Numbered from the stretch's first letter, positions 38,946-48,012 are shown. The stretch: DNA of 64,000 nt from Peptococcaceae bacterium 1109 (GCA_001028815.1 LDJB01000001.1:1-64000), one strand, 5' to 3'. Numbers and translations: made by a program. The notes: generated by a model not told the origin, from the sequence alone.

Positions 38946-39695
38946 ATGTTTAAGCGGTTGGTTGTCCTTTGCCTGTGCGTCCTTCTCTTACCCGCCCGTG
39001 TAGCAGCCCAGCACCAAGGGGTTATTCACCTCCAGGCAGAGGCTTGGGTGGAAGGCCAGACAGTGTTGCTGGGCCACATTGCCAGCTTCGAAGGCGATGC
39101 CGAGCTCACAGAGGCATTGGTGGAGGTAAATGTCGGTTCTGCGCCCCTGCCGGGGACAAGCCGCCGCCTGACCGTAGGACAGATCGAGGTGCGGCTCCGG
39201 CAAGCGGGGATCAACCCCAGGGACGTGGAAATCACCGGGGCTGCAGAAGTGATGGTCTACCGAGGAGCTGCCCAGCCCAGCCCAGAGCACGGGGTGCACG
39301 AGGAAGGCTATCCAGTGGTTGTGGCTGCCCGGGAAATTTCTCGCCTGCAGATTATCGCCGCAAGCGATCTGGAAATCCGCTATGAGAGCCGGCCTGGTGC
39401 CGCTTGGAACAGTGGCGAGCTCGAAGATTTCGTGGGCAAGCGTGCCACCCGCCACTTTCCTAGCGGAGCAGTCTTGACTCTCACTGGGGTAGAAGTGCCG
39501 CCGTTGATCGAGCGGGGCACTCCTGTCGTGATTGTCTCAGAAGTGGGCGGGATAAAGGTCTCTGCGCCGGGCGTTGCCCGAGCTGCAGGGGGCCTGGGGG
39601 AGATCATCCCTGTGGAAAACACCATCTCCAAACAAGTTGTGTATGGGGAAATCATGGATGCGGAGACAGTGCGTGTCATGGTAGGGGGGCAGTGA
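38946..39695 (+). CDS. flgA: Flagellar P-ring assembly chaperone FlgA
   Basis: Exported chaperone needed for P-ring assembly in diderm bacteria. The 249 residues have a signal peptide ending ARVAA/QHQ, a central pair of beta domains and a C-terminal SAF-type domain (PVVVAAREISR, then GTPVVIVSEVGGIKVS). It starts five bases after flgG and overlaps the next frame. Confidence 0.9.
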   Translation: MFKRLVVLCLCVLLLPARVAAQHQGVIHLQAEAWVEGQTVLLGHIASFEGDAELTEALVEVNVGSAPLPGTSRRLTVGQIEVRLRQAGINPRDVEITGAAEVMVYRGAAQPSPEHGVHEEGYPVVVAAREISRLQIIAASDLEIRYESRPGAAWNSGELEDFVGKRATRHFPSGAVLTLTGVEVPPLIERGTPVVIVSEVGGIKVSAPGVARAAGGLGEIIPVENTISKQVVYGEIMDAETVRVMVGGQ

Positions 39696-39697
39696 AC

Positions 39698-40279
39698 ATG
39701 AAGCGTGCTTTAGCCGCTGTTGCCATAGCGTTCTTATGTTTAGTATTGGCGCTGCCAGTTGCAGCGGAGTCCCTTTTTCCTTTAGATAAAGGCTCCATGT
39801 TTGCGGACCGGAAGGCCCGGGATGTGGGGGATTTAGTTACAGTGATCATTGTGGAACAGGCGCAAGCCCGCCAAACGGCTAACACCTCTACGGGGAAGGA
39901 ATCCCAGGTGCAGGTAGGCCCGGGCTTGGGGGTTCTGGCGGACCTGATTCCCCTCTTTGGGATGGGGGGCGGAGACTCGTATTCCGCCCATGGCCAGACC
40001 ACCAGGGGCGGCAGCCTGACTGCGAAGGTTACCACGCGGGTGATCGAAGTGTTGCCCAATGATACTCTTCGCATCGAGGGAAGCCAGTCAATTGTAATCA
40101 ACGGCGAGGAGCAGGAGATTGTGATTAGGGGTACGGTCCGCAGTCGGGATATCGCCCCAGATAACACTATTCTCTCGCCCCATGTGGCCGATGCTGAGAT
40201 TAGCTTTGTGGGAACGGGGATTGTGGCGGATAAGAACAATCCTGGCATCTTAACCAGGCTGTTTAACTGGTTGTTTTAG
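39698..40279 (+). CDS. flgH: Flagellar L-ring protein FlgH without a lipobox
   Basis: Outer-membrane L-ring subunit. The 193 residues contain the FlgH landmarks SLFPLDKGSMFADRKARDVGD, VTTRVIEVLPND and LRIEGSQSI. E. coli FlgH is a lipoprotein. This protein has an ordinary signal peptide with a predicted cleavage after PVAA and no cysteine at all near it, so it is not lipid-anchored. ATG 39698 follows GGGGGG by eight bases. Confidence 0.92.
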   Translation: MKRALAAVAIAFLCLVLALPVAAESLFPLDKGSMFADRKARDVGDLVTVIIVEQAQARQTANTSTGKESQVQVGPGLGVLADLIPLFGMGGGDSYSAHGQTTRGGSLTAKVTTRVIEVLPNDTLRIEGSQSIVINGEEQEIVIRGTVRSRDIAPDNTILSPHVADAEISFVGTGIVADKNNPGILTRLFNWLF

Positions 40280-40290
40280 GGGGAGTAATT

Positions 40291-41382
40291 ATGGCACGGC
40301 GAATGTGGACAGCGGTTCTGCTCATAATGGTGGTTGTTGCCGGCCAAGCTCTTGCCCAACAGCTGGAAGGCTCGCAGTATGACATCCCTGTGGTCCGGGT
40401 GAAGGATATCGCACGGGTCCAAGGTGTTCGGGACAACCAGATCTATGGCCTGGGCTTGGTGGTGGGCCTGCAGGGTACCGGCGACAGCAGCGGCGCACGG
40501 GCCAATGTGCAGATGATAGCCAATATGCTGGAAGGGTTTGGGATTACAGTTTCCGCAAGTGATCTTCGGCTGCGGAACATCGCGGCGGTAATGGTTACTG
40601 CAGACATCCCTTCATCGGTACGGGTAGGCGATCGGATCGATGTTACGGTGTCGTCAATCGGCGATGCCAGGAGCCTCCAGGGCGGTTTTCTTCTTCAAAC
40701 CCCGCTCCAGGCGGCCAACGGCCGGATTTACGCAGTAGCCCAGGGGCCTCTGTCCATTGGCGGCGTCTCGGCTCGGGGCAGCGGCAGCGGGCAAACCCAC
40801 ACCACAGTTGCTGCCATTCCTAACGGGGCCATTGTGGAGCAGGAGATCCAGTCGCGGTTGGGGGAGGATAACACTGTATCCATTATCCTCAATGAACCAG
40901 ATTTCACTACCGCGGCCCGTCTGGCAGATACAATCAACGAGGCCTACGGCGGGGACACCGCCCGGGCTGTTAATCAGGCAACGGTGGAACTTGCCGTTCC
41001 CCTCAGGTTTCGCGGCAACTTAGTAGGATTTATTGCCCAGATTGAAGAACTTCCCATTCGGCCTGATACCACCGCCCGAGTTGTGATAAACGAAAGGACG
41101 GGTACTGTGGTCATGGGCGCGGCAGTCCGCATCGCGCCGGTAGCCGTCTCCCACGGCGGGATTCGCATCCAGATTCAAGGTGGGGCCCAGTGGGACGAGA
41201 ACGGTATGCCTGTCTTTGAAGAGGAGATCGTGCACCAAACAGCTGTGCTGAGCAGCGGTGCCAATGTGCAGAACTTGGTAGACGCCCTCAACGCCATTGG
41301 GGTAGCGCCCCGGGATATCATCGCCATATTGCAGGCGGTAAAGGCCGCTGGGGCCTTGTTCGGAGAGCTTATTATCATCTAG
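40291..41382 (+). CDS. flgI: Flagellar P-ring protein FlgI
   Basis: Periplasmic P-ring subunit surrounding the rod in the peptidoglycan layer. The 363 residues have a signal peptide (cleavage near ALAQ), VRVKDIARVQGVRDNQ, the conserved GLVVGLQGTGDS, and C-terminal ALNAIGVAPRDIIAILQAVKAAGAL. With FlgH this shows a Gram-negative-type basal body. Confidence 0.96.
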   Translation: MARRMWTAVLLIMVVVAGQALAQQLEGSQYDIPVVRVKDIARVQGVRDNQIYGLGLVVGLQGTGDSSGARANVQMIANMLEGFGITVSASDLRLRNIAAVMVTADIPSSVRVGDRIDVTVSSIGDARSLQGGFLLQTPLQAANGRIYAVAQGPLSIGGVSARGSGSGQTHTTVAAIPNGAIVEQEIQSRLGEDNTVSIILNEPDFTTAARLADTINEAYGGDTARAVNQATVELAVPLRFRGNLVGFIAQIEELPIRPDTTARVVINERTGTVVMGAAVRIAPVAVSHGGIRIQIQGGAQWDENGMPVFEEEIVHQTAVLSSGANVQNLVDALNAIGVAPRDIIAILQAVKAAGALFGELIII

Positions 41383-41400
41383 ATAGTCTGGAGGTAAATC

Positions 41401-41715
41401 ATGCGCACCCATTGGGATCCTGGGATGAACATGGCTGCCAAGGCTGAGGCCGCGGCTCAGAAGAATCTATCCAGTTCAAGAAAAGCCCTTATGGAGGCAG
41501 CCCAGCAGTTTGAAGCTCTCTTCTTGAACCTGCTCTTGGCAGAGATGCGCAAGACTGTGCCCGAAAATGACCTGTTCGGCAATCAGCGGGCGGAGAAGTT
41601 GTTCCAGTCTATGTTAGATCAAGAAATTGCGGATCATTCGGTCAAGACACAGAGCCTGGGACTGGCTAAGATGATTTACGACCAGATGGCCTCCTATATT
41701 CCTGAAGAAGACTAG
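41401..41715 (+). CDS. flgJ: Single-domain FlgJ (rod-binding protein)
   Basis: A 104-residue protein equal to the N-terminal rod-cap domain of FlgJ (AAQQFEALFLNLLLAEMRKT, then FQSMLDQEIADH and GLAKMIYDQM). The peptidoglycan hydrolase domain of enterobacterial FlgJ is absent, as is known for many other phyla, so a separate hydrolase must open the wall. Confidence 0.9.
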   Translation: MRTHWDPGMNMAAKAEAAAQKNLSSSRKALMEAAQQFEALFLNLLLAEMRKTVPENDLFGNQRAEKLFQSMLDQEIADHSVKTQSLGLAKMIYDQMASYIPEED

Positions 41716-41730
41716 AGCTGGATGATGGGA

Positions 41731-41764
41731 AACTCTGTAGGTGTTAACACTTGCAGAGTTTTTT
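41731..41764 (+). terminator. Terminator after the flagellar genes
   Basis: AACTCTG pairs with CAGAGTT, with an inner GTGTT/AACAC stem, then TTTTC. It separates the flagellar run from the envelope cluster. Confidence 0.75.
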
Positions 41765-41822
41765 CACGGCAGGAGAATTGTTACATTTCCAGAATTTATA
41801 TCCTGAAATGGGGGGCCTGCCT

Positions 41823-43223
41823 TTGAAGTATCAGAGATTCATCTGGAGTATTTTTTTATTATTGGTGTTATCTACTACGACTGGGTACGGGGCTCAGTCC
41901 ATGACCCTTGAGATTGAGCCCAGTAAAATCGTCCTTGAGTTGGCTAAGGATGAAGGCCAGTCTTATCGTGTGTGGCATACCACCAGCCCCATGAAGGTGA
42001 TCGTTGATTCCCCCATTAACCCTTTAGGGCCCTCTCAGGAAGTTAAGGTGCAGGATGTGGCCTTAAAAGTGGTCCGCTGGTCAGATCTAGCTGATGGAAC
42101 CTTTCGGTTGGTGCTAGAGTTTGACTATCTCCTCCCAGCTCCCGTAGTGACAGACCTTTCCGATCGGATCGTAGTGGAGGTTTCTAAAGAGTATGTGCAG
42201 GCCAACGAACAGCTGGTAACGCCGGGGGTACACTACGGCCATCAGCGCCGGGCCAGCAGTGCAGGCCCAAATATTGTAAATTACCTCAAGGTAGATACCC
42301 TAAATCCCCGCATAGAGCTAAAGCTTGTCCTGGCGCAGGACACTGTGCTGGGCAGGGAACTGGTGAGCAGCATGGCCAGGCGTTCCCAGGCTGTGGCCGC
42401 GGTAAACGGAGCATTTTTTGCTCAGGACGGCAGGCCGTTAGGCTTGTTTGCTATTGATGGGGAGCTCATCAGTGAACCGTATGCCCGGCGCACCGCTCTG
42501 GGACTAGGACCCGACTTGGCACTCATTGAGGCCGTGGGTTTTCAAGGCAAGGTACGGCTTTCCGGTGGCGAGGAGTTTCCCATTACGGGCATAAACCGAC
42601 TCCGCATGCAAGATGATCTGATCCTCTACACCCGCCGGTACGGTGACACAACCCGCACCAACATTTACGGCTGGGATGTTGTAGTGATTGATGGTATAGT
42701 AGTAGAGATAGGTCAAGGGAACACTGTTATCCCAGCTGAAGGCTTTGTTTTATCCGGGCACGGTGCCGCCCGGGACTTCCTCGCCGCCTTGGACGTAGGC
42801 GATGAAATCACTGTGGAATATGCCCTAGAGCCTGACTGGTTTGCCCTCGGAGTAGAGCAGATTATCGGTGGAGGCCCTCGTTTACTGCGGGATGGCGCTA
42901 TAGATATTACGGGCGAAGTGGAGCTGTTCCAGTCAGATATTCTTGTAGGGCGGGCACCCCGCACCGCTATAGGTTTTACCGCAGATCACAAACTGCTGCT
43001 GGTCACAGTCAACGGCCGCCAGCCTGGGATCAGCGTGGGCATGACCTTAACGGAACTGGCTGAACTGATGCTGGAGTTGGGCGCCGTCAACGCGATGAAC
43101 CTCGACGGTGGAGGTTCAACAACGATGGTTATCCGCAATCGGGTACTAAATTTGCCCTCAGACGGGATCGAGCGACCGGTATCCAATGCCATCGTAGTGA
43201 TCGCGCATGAGAGCCGCAGGTAA
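41823..43223 (+). CDS. Exported AMIN-like plus NAGPA-family phosphodiester glycosidase protein
   Basis: The 466-residue protein has an N-terminal signal/anchor helix, an AMIN-like beta domain (about 30-125; VIVDSPINP, IVVEVSKEY) of the kind that targets proteins to peptidoglycan, and a C-terminal NAGPA/DUF2233 domain (about 170-460) with VNGAFFAQDGRP, VTVNGR and the signature MNLDGGGSTTMV. The family is linked to cleavage of sugar phosphodiesters on surface polymers. TTG 41823 has GGGGGG seven bases upstream; ATG 41808 is the alternative. Next gene follows after nine bases. Confidence 0.82.
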   Translation: MKYQRFIWSIFLLLVLSTTTGYGAQSMTLEIEPSKIVLELAKDEGQSYRVWHTTSPMKVIVDSPINPLGPSQEVKVQDVALKVVRWSDLADGTFRLVLEFDYLLPAPVVTDLSDRIVVEVSKEYVQANEQLVTPGVHYGHQRRASSAGPNIVNYLKVDTLNPRIELKLVLAQDTVLGRELVSSMARRSQAVAAVNGAFFAQDGRPLGLFAIDGELISEPYARRTALGLGPDLALIEAVGFQGKVRLSGGEEFPITGINRLRMQDDLILYTRRYGDTTRTNIYGWDVVVIDGIVVEIGQGNTVIPAEGFVLSGHGAARDFLAALDVGDEITVEYALEPDWFALGVEQIIGGGPRLLRDGAIDITGEVELFQSDILVGRAPRTAIGFTADHKLLLVTVNGRQPGISVGMTLTELAELMLELGAVNAMNLDGGGSTTMVIRNRVLNLPSDGIERPVSNAIVVIAHESRR

Positions 43224-43232
43224 GGAGTTGCT

Positions 43233-45020
43233 GTGGAAATGACCAAGCTATCCCGGCTTTTGATAGTGGGATTGTCCATATTAGTGTTTTCTGCCGGGTG
43301 TTACGCCCTGGAAGTGTTCCCATTGGACCAGGTGGTGCCTGGCCTTGTGGGCGTGGGCAAGACGGTAATCCAAGGAAGAGAGATTAAGGAGTTTGCAGTG
43401 GAGGTCCTCGGTGTGGTGCCGCAAAGCCCACCTACGCCGGACTTGATCTTGGTGCGGTTGAGTGGGGATGTCATTGATCAGGTGGGTGGAATTGCCAGCG
43501 GAATGAGCGGCAGCCCTGTTTATGTTGATGGGGCTCTCCTGGGGGCAATCAGCTATGGCTATTCCTTGTCTGATCACCGTATCTGCCTGATCACTCCTGC
43601 CCAGGCCATGTTCGAGCTCTTGGATCGGATCGCCCTGCAGGCTGGAGGCGAGCAGTCCTATCCAGAGCTGCCTCACGACGTGGTTGCCCTTTCTGCTCCC
43701 TTGGTTGTGAACGGCATTCGGGGGCGAGCCTTGGAGTATTTGCGGAGTTCCCTGCGCGACCTCCGTTTTGCTGTGGAACCTGGCTTAGCCCACAGCGTTG
43801 ATGTGGTACCTGCCGTGCTTGAACCTGGCAGCGCCTTTGCGGTGCAGCTCCTGAAAGGGGACTTTCAAGCCGCGGCATTCGGTACCGTTACCCATGTGGA
43901 AGACGATGGGCGGTTCGTGGGGTTTGGCCATCCCTTTACCCACAAGGGCCAGGTCAACTTCCTAGCAGCTGATGCGTACGTGCACTACACCATGCCCAGC
44001 CTGGATTTCCCGTACAAGATATTGTCCGTGGGAGAACCGCTGGGGGGAGTATTTGAGGATCGGGCTGCGGGTGTTGCCGGCGCCCTAGGCCAAATGCCAT
44101 CATACTTGCCAGTGACTGTAAAGGTTTATGATAAGGATCAGGGCAGAGGGCAGACTTTCAAAGTTGATGTGGTCACAGACCCTTCCCTGATGATCCCTTT
44201 GGTCCTATCCAGTGCCTACCAAGGCGTCGATGCTGTCCTGGACCGGGTGGGAGATGGCACATCCTATGTGAGGATGGAGTTTGATTCTCCTGATATTCCA
44301 CAGCCCATGATCAGGGAAAACCTGTTTTACAGCGACTCGGATATTGCGGTGTGGTCCCTAACGGACTTGAATGACGGTTTGGAACTGTTGGCTAACAACA
44401 GTTTGCAGGAAGTTGAGCTAACGGAGATTACAATTGAGATAGAGATCCAGCAAGCACGGCGCACTGCCTCCATTGAGCAAGCGGTGCCGCGCCTTTCCAC
44501 TGTGATGCCTGGGGACAGCTTGGAAGTTGAAGTGACCATCCGTCCCTATCGACAGGAGCCGGAAAAGCGCGTTTTGCGGATTGAGATCCCGGAGGATACC
44601 ATGCCCGGCCCCTTAACCGTGACGGTGCGGAGCGGTGCCGCAGGCTATTACGTCACTAAACCTCCTGTGCATAAGCCCCTGACCCCCAGCACAGAAGCGG
44701 AGGAAGAAGTTCCTCATACCGTGGCAACTGGGGCAGAGAGCTTGGAGCATCTGATCAACGGATTCATGGATCGGGAGAAAAACAACGAGATTGTCGCGGA
44801 GTTTTATCCATTCATAGATTCTTTTGCCACCTCTTCCAGGGCAGAAGAGAGTCCTGAGGAAGAGGTAGAGGCCTCAGGAGTAGAGGCGGAGAGCCGAAGT
44901 ATACAGGCTTTTCGCTGGAACGAAGGAACCAGCGAGGTGCAAAGCGTACGCCTAACTACCCAATACGTTATGGAAGGGATGGCCAGTTTCGACATAGAAG
45001 TTGTGGCAGCAGAGTATTGA
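43233..45020 (+). CDS. SpoIVB/S55-family envelope serine protease-like protein
   Basis: A 595-residue exported protein. The N-terminal half matches the long S55-domain proteins: VPGLVGVGKTVIQGREIKEF, LILVRLSGDV, the Ser motif GGIASGMSGSPVYVDG near residue 92, and a His-containing VGFGHPFTHKGQVNF near residue 230. The C-terminal half has predicted beta domains and an acidic region (EAEEEVPH, EESPEEEVEA). In sporulators SpoIVB itself has a PDZ domain and a different length, so this is a relative, not SpoIVB. Its place between a wall-associated enzyme and bamA suggests an envelope quality-control or processing role, which is inference. The N-terminal SAGC is a poor lipobox. GTG 43233 or ATG 43239 may be the start. 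Confidence 0.75.
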   Translation: MEMTKLSRLLIVGLSILVFSAGCYALEVFPLDQVVPGLVGVGKTVIQGREIKEFAVEVLGVVPQSPPTPDLILVRLSGDVIDQVGGIASGMSGSPVYVDGALLGAISYGYSLSDHRICLITPAQAMFELLDRIALQAGGEQSYPELPHDVVALSAPLVVNGIRGRALEYLRSSLRDLRFAVEPGLAHSVDVVPAVLEPGSAFAVQLLKGDFQAAAFGTVTHVEDDGRFVGFGHPFTHKGQVNFLAADAYVHYTMPSLDFPYKILSVGEPLGGVFEDRAAGVAGALGQMPSYLPVTVKVYDKDQGRGQTFKVDVVTDPSLMIPLVLSSAYQGVDAVLDRVGDGTSYVRMEFDSPDIPQPMIRENLFYSDSDIAVWSLTDLNDGLELLANNSLQEVELTEITIEIEIQQARRTASIEQAVPRLSTVMPGDSLEVEVTIRPYRQEPEKRVLRIEIPEDTMPGPLTVTVRSGAAGYYVTKPPVHKPLTPSTEAEEEVPHTVATGAESLEHLINGFMDREKNNEIVAEFYPFIDSFATSSRAEESPEEEVEASGVEAESRSIQAFRWNEGTSEVQSVRLTTQYVMEGMASFDIEVVAAEY

Positions 45021-45117
45021 TCTGGAAAGGTATACAGGAAATACCCACAGAGCTGAACAGGAATGCGAATGAAATAGTAGAAGGTAGATCAAGGATTCCG
45101 TAGGGATTGGAGGCAGT

Positions 45118-46878
45118 ATGATGAGCAAACATTTTGCGCAGACGGCAGCGGCCCTCATATGCTTGCTGCTGTTGGTGGGGGTAATTACCCCGACAGCACT
45201 GGGGCAGGGTGCCCCGAGCAATATTGTCCGGGAAATCGTTATTCAAGGGAATACCCACCTGGATGATGATGTGATTCGCGCCGCAATTGTGAAAACCCAA
45301 GTTGGGCAGCCCGCCGTCGATGAACTCATCCTGGATGATCTCCGTTCCATTTATGACACGGGCTATTTTCAGGATGCATCCGCGACTAAAGAACAGTTAG
45401 CAGATGGAATAGCCGTTGTGTTTTATGTGGTTGAAAACCCCATTGTGACGGATATTGTTTTCCGCAATGCAGAAAGCTACGCCATGGGCGAGTTTGAACG
45501 GCAGATGCGGGTCCAGAGGGGTAAAGTGTTAAATGTCATCGACTTGGTGGAAGACTTAAGAGGTCTCCATTCCTGGTTCGCCGAGAAGTACGGGCGCTTG
45601 ATACATGTCACCGATCTGGAAGCAGATACTCAGGGCATAGTTGTGGTGGAGCTCACAGAAACGGTCCTCAAAGGCGTCGAAATCGTTGGTAACGAAAAGA
45701 CGAAGGACTTCGTTATTGAGCGGGAACTCACATTCGAGCCTGGAGATGTGGTGGATATCAAAGAGATCGACCGGAGCCTCCGCCGCGTTCTTATGCTAGG
45801 GTTCTTTGACGAAATCACTCGGGAGTTCTCTCAAGAGGAAGACCCCAGTGAAACAGTACTCACCATCAACCTCAAAGAGCGGAAGAGTGGTTCTGCAACC
45901 TTTGGCGTGGCTTACGGGAAGCCTGATGGCCTAGTGGGATTTGTAGAAGCTGCAGATGACAACTTCCTTGGCCGGGGCCAGCGGATTAATGCCTCCCTGC
46001 AGCTGGGCAAGGGCATGCAGAGCTATGAGTTCGGTTTCTATGAGCCCTACATTGAAAAGGGTGGCACGTCCCTTGGTTTCAACCTCTACCGGAGGAACTC
46101 GAATATCGAGAAGAAGCTAGCGACTACGGAAAACCCAGATCTAGAGCCATTGACGGGGAGAAAGAGCACTACCGGCGGGGACATCACCCTGGGCCGCCCC
46201 TTCACTGAGTTTACCCGGGGCAGGTTGACCCTCACAGCGGAGAACAACCGCTATGTGCAGAACCTTGCCGACGATGAAACGGAACCGCATGAGGATTGGT
46301 TCAAGGACTACGCGACCCGCATCATCGGGTTTGGCGTGAATACAGATACTACGGACCATCCGTACTATCCAACAGAAGGTTACCGTAACGATGTGTACTT
46401 GGAGATGGGCCGGAAAATGCTGGGAGACGATTCCCAGTTCGCCAAACTGCGCTTGTCCCACAGCCGTTACTTCGAGCTGTTTGACGGCGGCTATGTTTTC
46501 GCAGTCCGTGGCTTAGGCGGGCGGACCCTCAGCGGCACGTTGGAGGAAAACGAAGAGTTCAAGATCGGCGGTGCCAACACCCTGCGGGGTTACAGCTACG
46601 GCGCGAATGATTCCCTCAAGGGAGACAATATGCTGGTGGTCAACGCTGAGTTCCGTTTCCCCATCGTAGAGAGAGTTACTGGCGTGGTCTTTACTGACTG
46701 GGGCCGGGCATGGGACAACGACGAGAAAATCACTCTCAGTGAGTTGAACAACAGCTTCGGCCTTGGTGTCAGGCTTGATACACCCCTTGGCCTCCTTCGC
46801 CTTGACTACGGCTTTGGTAAGGATGAAGAGAATAAGCGCACTGGCCAGTTCTACTTCGGCGTTGGCCAGACATTCTAA
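45118..46878 (+). CDS. bamA: BamA/Omp85 outer-membrane protein assembly factor with three POTRA domains
   Basis: Folds and inserts beta-barrel proteins into the outer membrane. The 586 residues consist of a signal peptide (cleavage near ALGQ), three POTRA domains (about 37-110, 112-185, 187-258) and an Omp85 barrel (about 262-586) with the loop-6 motif TLRGY and the terminal QTF ending in phenylalanine. Proteobacterial BamA has five POTRA domains. GGAGG precedes ATG 45118. No BamB-E lipoproteins are present. The three Skp-like genes follow, as in bamA-skp operons. Confidence 0.95.
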   Translation: MMSKHFAQTAAALICLLLLVGVITPTALGQGAPSNIVREIVIQGNTHLDDDVIRAAIVKTQVGQPAVDELILDDLRSIYDTGYFQDASATKEQLADGIAVVFYVVENPIVTDIVFRNAESYAMGEFERQMRVQRGKVLNVIDLVEDLRGLHSWFAEKYGRLIHVTDLEADTQGIVVVELTETVLKGVEIVGNEKTKDFVIERELTFEPGDVVDIKEIDRSLRRVLMLGFFDEITREFSQEEDPSETVLTINLKERKSGSATFGVAYGKPDGLVGFVEAADDNFLGRGQRINASLQLGKGMQSYEFGFYEPYIEKGGTSLGFNLYRRNSNIEKKLATTENPDLEPLTGRKSTTGGDITLGRPFTEFTRGRLTLTAENNRYVQNLADDETEPHEDWFKDYATRIIGFGVNTDTTDHPYYPTEGYRNDVYLEMGRKMLGDDSQFAKLRLSHSRYFELFDGGYVFAVRGLGGRTLSGTLEENEEFKIGGANTLRGYSYGANDSLKGDNMLVVNAEFRFPIVERVTGVVFTDWGRAWDNDEKITLSELNNSFGLGVRLDTPLGLLRLDYGFGKDEENKRTGQFYFGVGQTF

Positions 46879-46896
46879 CGGCGTACGGCCTAGACT

Positions 46897-46930
46897 GCCA
46901 GGCTGCCCCCAGGGCGGCCTGGCTTTTTTT
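46897..46930 (+). terminator. Terminator after bamA
   Basis: GCCAGGCTGCC pairs with GGCGGCCTGGC (one G-U) and is followed by seven T residues. Confidence 0.9.
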
Positions 46931-46934
46931 GCAT

Positions 46935-46964
46935 TTGTTTGGCTGCCCTCCAGGTTGGTATAAT
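46935..46964 (+). promoter_or_regulatory. Promoter for the Skp-like gene group
   Basis: TTGTTT and a perfect TATAAT are separated by 18 bases, placed between the bamA terminator and the first OmpH-like gene. Confidence 0.65.
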
Positions 46965-47018
46965 TGGGGAGCGGCCTTACCGCAAGACTGCGCAAATGCA
47001 CGAAGGAGGTATGTTGTA

Positions 47019-47426
47019 GTGAGTAAACGGCATTATCTTGTTGTTGGCGCCGTTATGGTGCTGGCGATCTTGGCGGGTCTCTTCGGAGGCGCGGTGCAAG
47101 GAAAGAACAGCGGCACAATCGGCGTTGTGGATATGGAACGGGTCATAAATGAATATGTGGCACAACCGCTCCTAGAGGCTCGGGATGAGCTCCAGGCCAA
47201 GTTTGATGAGGAGAGCGAGGGCCTTGAGGATGAAGTGGAAATCGCCCAGCTGTTCCAAAGCTACCAGGGCCAGCTCAGCAAACTGGAGGCAGATTACCGC
47301 CGGACAATTCAGAAGGCCATCGCAGAAGTGGGAGAGAAGCGCGGCCTTGAAGTAATCCTCCCCGCAGCCGGGGTGCTCTACGGCGGCACCGACATCACCG
47401 ATGATGTACTGGCGGTGCTGAACTAA
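47019..47426 (+). CDS. OmpH/Skp-like periplasmic chaperone 1
   Basis: The 135-residue protein has an N-terminal hydrophobic anchor (YLVVGAVMVLAILAGL), the OmpH start motif IGVVDMERVINEY, a coiled coil, and the typical closing strand region ILPAAGVLYGGTDITDDVL. Skp proteins form trimers that hold unfolded barrel proteins. The coiled coil is short compared with E. coli Skp. GTG 47019 follows AAGGAGG. Confidence 0.85.
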   Translation: MSKRHYLVVGAVMVLAILAGLFGGAVQGKNSGTIGVVDMERVINEYVAQPLLEARDELQAKFDEESEGLEDEVEIAQLFQSYQGQLSKLEADYRRTIQKAIAEVGEKRGLEVILPAAGVLYGGTDITDDVLAVLN

Positions 47427-47427
47427 C

Positions 47428-48012
47428 ATGAGGAGCTGTGCTGCGGGCTTGCTGGTGTGCCTTGCCCTGTTGGCCTGGGCAGCGCCCGCCTTCGGCAGCT
47501 TTGCCGATGAGGTTGAGTCTCTTCTGCAAAGCTTGGACGAGCAGCTTGAGGGCTACCGTTCTCAGCTTCACAGTGCTGGGGAAGAGGAACTGGCCAAGCG
47601 CCATGCGGAGATCCAGGCCCAACTAGACAGGGAATGGGAGGAGTGCTATGCACAGCTTGAGGAGGAAGGCACCGCCTATGCTGCTTGGCTCCAGGATGAG
47701 TACGGCAGTAGGCTCCTCCGCCTGCAGCTTGAACTGCTCTTGGTCAACCTGGGCCCAGAGGAGCGGGACGCCAAAGTTCAGGCTGCTGCAGCCCTTCAAA
47801 AGGACATGGACAGGCTCCGAGCGGAGAAAGAAGAGGAGCTGCGGGAACGCCTAGCAGCCTTTGAACTCCTCTTGGACGAACGCTTTGCTGAGCTCTCTGG
47901 AGAGGCATCCGATGAAATCGAGGCGCGCCTAGCAGAAGAGTATCTGGCATACAAGGATGACCTTTTGTGGGCCTTTGAGCATACTCTGCGTAACTCCTAT
48001 GCAAAGCGGTAA
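47428..48012 (+). CDS. Exported coiled-coil protein, Skp-like in context
   Basis: The 194 residues have a signal peptide (cleavage near AFGS) and are otherwise almost entirely charged helical heptads (VESLLQSLDEQLEGY, RLRAEKEEELRERL). It lacks the beta core motifs of OmpH at both ends, so it is not a clear OmpH. Start ATG is one base after the previous stop. Sandwiched between two OmpH-like genes; probably a helper or structural periplasmic protein. Confidence 0.7.
   Translation: MRSCAAGLLVCLALLAWAAPAFGSFADEVESLLQSLDEQLEGYRSQLHSAGEEELAKRHAEIQAQLDREWEECYAQLEEEGTAYAAWLQDEYGSRLLRLQLELLLVNLGPEERDAKVQAAAALQKDMDRLRAEKEEELRERLAAFELLLDERFAELSGEASDEIEARLAEEYLAYKDDLLWAFEHTLRNSYAKR

Noticed and set aside
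41401-41715. Truncated flgJ pseudogene
   Set aside because: Single-domain FlgJ of about 100 residues is normal in many phyla; the rod-binding domain is complete.
43233-45020. SpoIVB itself
   Set aside because: No PDZ domain is visible, the protein is much longer, and the neighbour is bamA rather than spo0A or recN.
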